In this document: one piece after another, positions 62,887 through 64,000 of the stretch
Layout of the letters: every line of letters begins with the position of its first letter
Numbering within the stretch: the stretch's first letter is position 1
Source of the DNA: Xaviernesmea oryzae
GTDB taxonomy: Bacteria; Pseudomonadota; Alphaproteobacteria; Rhizobiales; Rhizobiaceae
Length of the DNA: 64,000 nucleotides
Assembly: GCF_900109605.1 (NCBI RefSeq)
Contig: NZ_FOAM01000013.1
Span: 62,001 to 126,000, forward strand
Reading direction: 5' to 3'
Program-made: the position numbers and the translations under genes
The notes under the pieces: generated by a model
What the model was told of the DNA's origin: nothing
The model's database searches: none
The model's input: only the letters and a program-made list of their open reading frames with translations

Positions 62887-62911
62887 AACGTTCAAAAGGC
62901 AGGAAGGTTCC
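62887..62911 (-). promoter_or_regulatory. EcfG-type promoter (GGAAC-N16-CGTT)
   Basis: Lower strand GGAAC (62911-62907), 16-base spacer, CGTT (62890-62887), 50 bp before the ATG at 62837. Confidence 0.72.
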
Positions 62912-63015
62912 CGAGGGTCTTATCCAGCATTCCCACTTCAGATCATAATAACAGGAGAAATCAATTCTGAATGTCCCAGTGCATGTCTGTGGCATATTGC
63001 GTCGTGCATATACGC

Positions 63016-63049
63016 GAGAGGCGGCGTCCACGTGGAAACGCCGCCTCTC
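63016..63049. repeat. 12-bp-arm hairpin after the 91-residue gene
   Basis: GAGAGGCGGCGT-N10-ACGCCGCCTCTC, a perfect hairpin without a U-tract on the lower strand. Probably a transcript end or an intergenic repeat. Confidence 0.55.
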
Positions 63050-63080
63050 GCCTCAACAGAGATCTTTCTGCCTCGTGCCT

Positions 63081-63356
63081 TTAGTCTTCTTCGAGCTTGC
63101 CTGGGGAAGAGGAGCGCTCATCCTGATCTTCCAGGTCGGTCTTGACGATGAAGGCATCACCATGAAGCTGTGCGGCTTCACGCCTTGCGGCCAAGTTGGG
63201 CACATCATCCGGCTCGATGGCGTCCACCGCCTTCTCGTCACTGCGCCCTTTCAGCGAGGCGTCGCTTTCATTCACGGGTTCGGCATCGCGCACATCAAGC
63301 GCGCCGCCCTGCGTCATCCGATCATGGCCTTGGCGGGTGCCGGTTCTGTCGTCCAT
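63081..63356 (-). CDS. Unknown 91-residue acidic protein
   Basis: Strongly charged (VDAIEPDDVPNLAARREAAQ, TDLEDQDERSSSPGKLEED), probably disordered, no signal. GGGAGATTC precedes the ATG. It follows the gene at 63456 by 99 bp on the same strand and may share its stress promoter. Confidence 0.6.
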   Translation of the reverse strand: MDDRTGTRQGHDRMTQGGALDVRDAEPVNESDASLKGRSDEKAVDAIEPDDVPNLAARREAAQLHGDAFIVKTDLEDQDERSSSPGKLEED

Positions 63357-63455
63357 GAGAATCTCCCACTTCATTCGGATCGTTATCAGCCTGCTTCAGG
63401 CTTCTCGACCCATCAGGCCGGCCACATAGGGCCAGCCTGTTTTGTAAGTTTATAA

Positions 63456-63851
63456 TTACTGAACGGTGCCGTCAGGCGACGTGGTCTGAGAAGCGCCACC
63501 GGTACCGGACTGCGGAGCCGGCGAACGGTCGACGGGGGCCATCTGCGTCGCTTCACCGGGGCGCGCCGTGTTATCGACAGTCGGCTGGCTGGGCGTCGCG
63601 GCAGTGGGTGCGGCAGGTGCCGTGATATCCGACCGGTTCGTCGCCGCGTCATTATCGGCGCCTTCGCCGGCAACGAATTCGGCTACACCCCAGGCAAGTG
63701 CGGCCAGCACCAGGCCACCGATCAGCACCTTGAGCACCGGTTGACCAAGACGTCCTTGACGGGCTTCCGTGGCGTTCAGACGAACGGTTTCACCCGGAGC
63801 GTGGCGGGTGGAATTAAGGTTGCGGTCGCTATTTTCCCAATGCGTTGCCAT
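63456..63851 (-). CDS. Membrane-anchored protein with Ala/Pro/Thr-rich tail
   Basis: 131 residues. Short basic cytosolic part, one membrane span (about 40-62, VLKVLIGGLVLAALAWGVAEFV), then a low-complexity tail (APAAPTAATPSQPTVDNTA). GGAAGGGAAA precedes the ATG. EcfG-type promoter 63-88 bp upstream. Same plan as the gene at 62295. Confidence 0.75.
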   Translation of the reverse strand: MATHWENSDRNLNSTRHAPGETVRLNATEARQGRLGQPVLKVLIGGLVLAALAWGVAEFVAGEGADNDAATNRSDITAPAAPTAATPSQPTVDNTARPGEATQMAPVDRSPAPQSGTGGASQTTSPDGTVQ

Positions 63852-63913
63852 GGCGGTTTCCCTTCCTATTTCCCAAGTTTCTTTCGCTGGGTCATTGTTC
63901 ACTTCGCTGTGCA

Positions 63914-63939
63914 AACGGGTCGATCGCTGGCTTTGTTCC
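63914..63939 (-). promoter_or_regulatory. EcfG-type promoter (GGAAC-N17-CGTT)
   Basis: Lower strand GGAAC (63939-63935), 17-base spacer, CGTT (63917-63914), 63 bp before the ATG at 63851. Confidence 0.7.
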
Positions 63940-64000
63940 GCAATTCGCCATTCCCGGCGCTCAAGGCCGTCACGCCATGGCCGCTTTATCGGGCGGGCGA

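Overview
The window is chromosomal DNA of an alphaproteobacterium of the family Rhizobiaceae. The evidence is a GC-rich sequence, a RirA-type iron regulator, a PhyR/NepR general stress pair with EcfG-type promoters, a tRNA-His with discriminator A73, and a gene order (pot transporter, acetoacetyl-CoA synthetase, long PAS kinase, phasin, mmsA, rirA, dppABCDF, second phyR/nepR pair) that I recall as closely parallel to the Sinorhizobium meliloti SMc00770-SMc00794 region. Species cannot be fixed from sequence alone.

Layout. 1-1995: end of a putrescine/spermidine ABC transporter. 2222-9571: acetoacetyl-CoA synthetase, a CbrA-like PAS histidine kinase and a phasin, which are functions of polyhydroxybutyrate/acetoacetate use and cell-cycle/envelope control. 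9885-25301: an integrated element of about 15.3 kb in tRNA-His, bounded by 52-bp direct repeats. Its left arm reads rightward: a two-gene BcgI-like restriction-modification system plus a HEPN-type protein, then a MobV/Pre-type relaxase, an unknown protein, an orphan DotA/TraY-family membrane protein and micro-ORFs. Its right arm reads leftward: tyrosine integrase, a putative replication/primase protein and five small unknown genes. The arms converge on a terminator near 19.25 kb. No VirB4, VirD4 or other secretion-system gene is visible, so it looks like a mobilizable element that borrows a helper's machinery.

25382-33450: regulators and metabolic genes (MmyB-type regulator/SDR pair, second SDR, omega-amino-acid aminotransferase with a divergent XRE-cupin regulator, ProC, SorC- and LysR-type regulators) and an orphan ParE toxin whose antitoxin gene is a deletion remnant. 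33571-43317: mmsA, rirA, a lone receiver protein, a LuxR-type regulator and the dppABCDF operon. 43488-46441: a PepSY / cytochrome b561 / two-component operon. 46577-51537: RidA, a Tat-exported carbonic anhydrase, an AI-2E-family permease and an amine oxidase-like flavoprotein.

51664-64000 is a general stress island. It has a PhyR-type response regulator and a divergent NepR anti-sigma factor without a local ecfG. Across roughly 48-64 kb there are eight sites matching GGAAC-N16/17-CGTT, placed in front of small membrane, PRC-barrel, DUF3309, DUF1328 and low-complexity envelope proteins. One site precedes a 67-residue ORF that itself looks like a divergent NepR. The most interesting candidates for new biology are the orphan TraY/DotA in a MobV element, the restriction-modification/HEPN cassette, and the stress-promoter-driven NepR-like protein.
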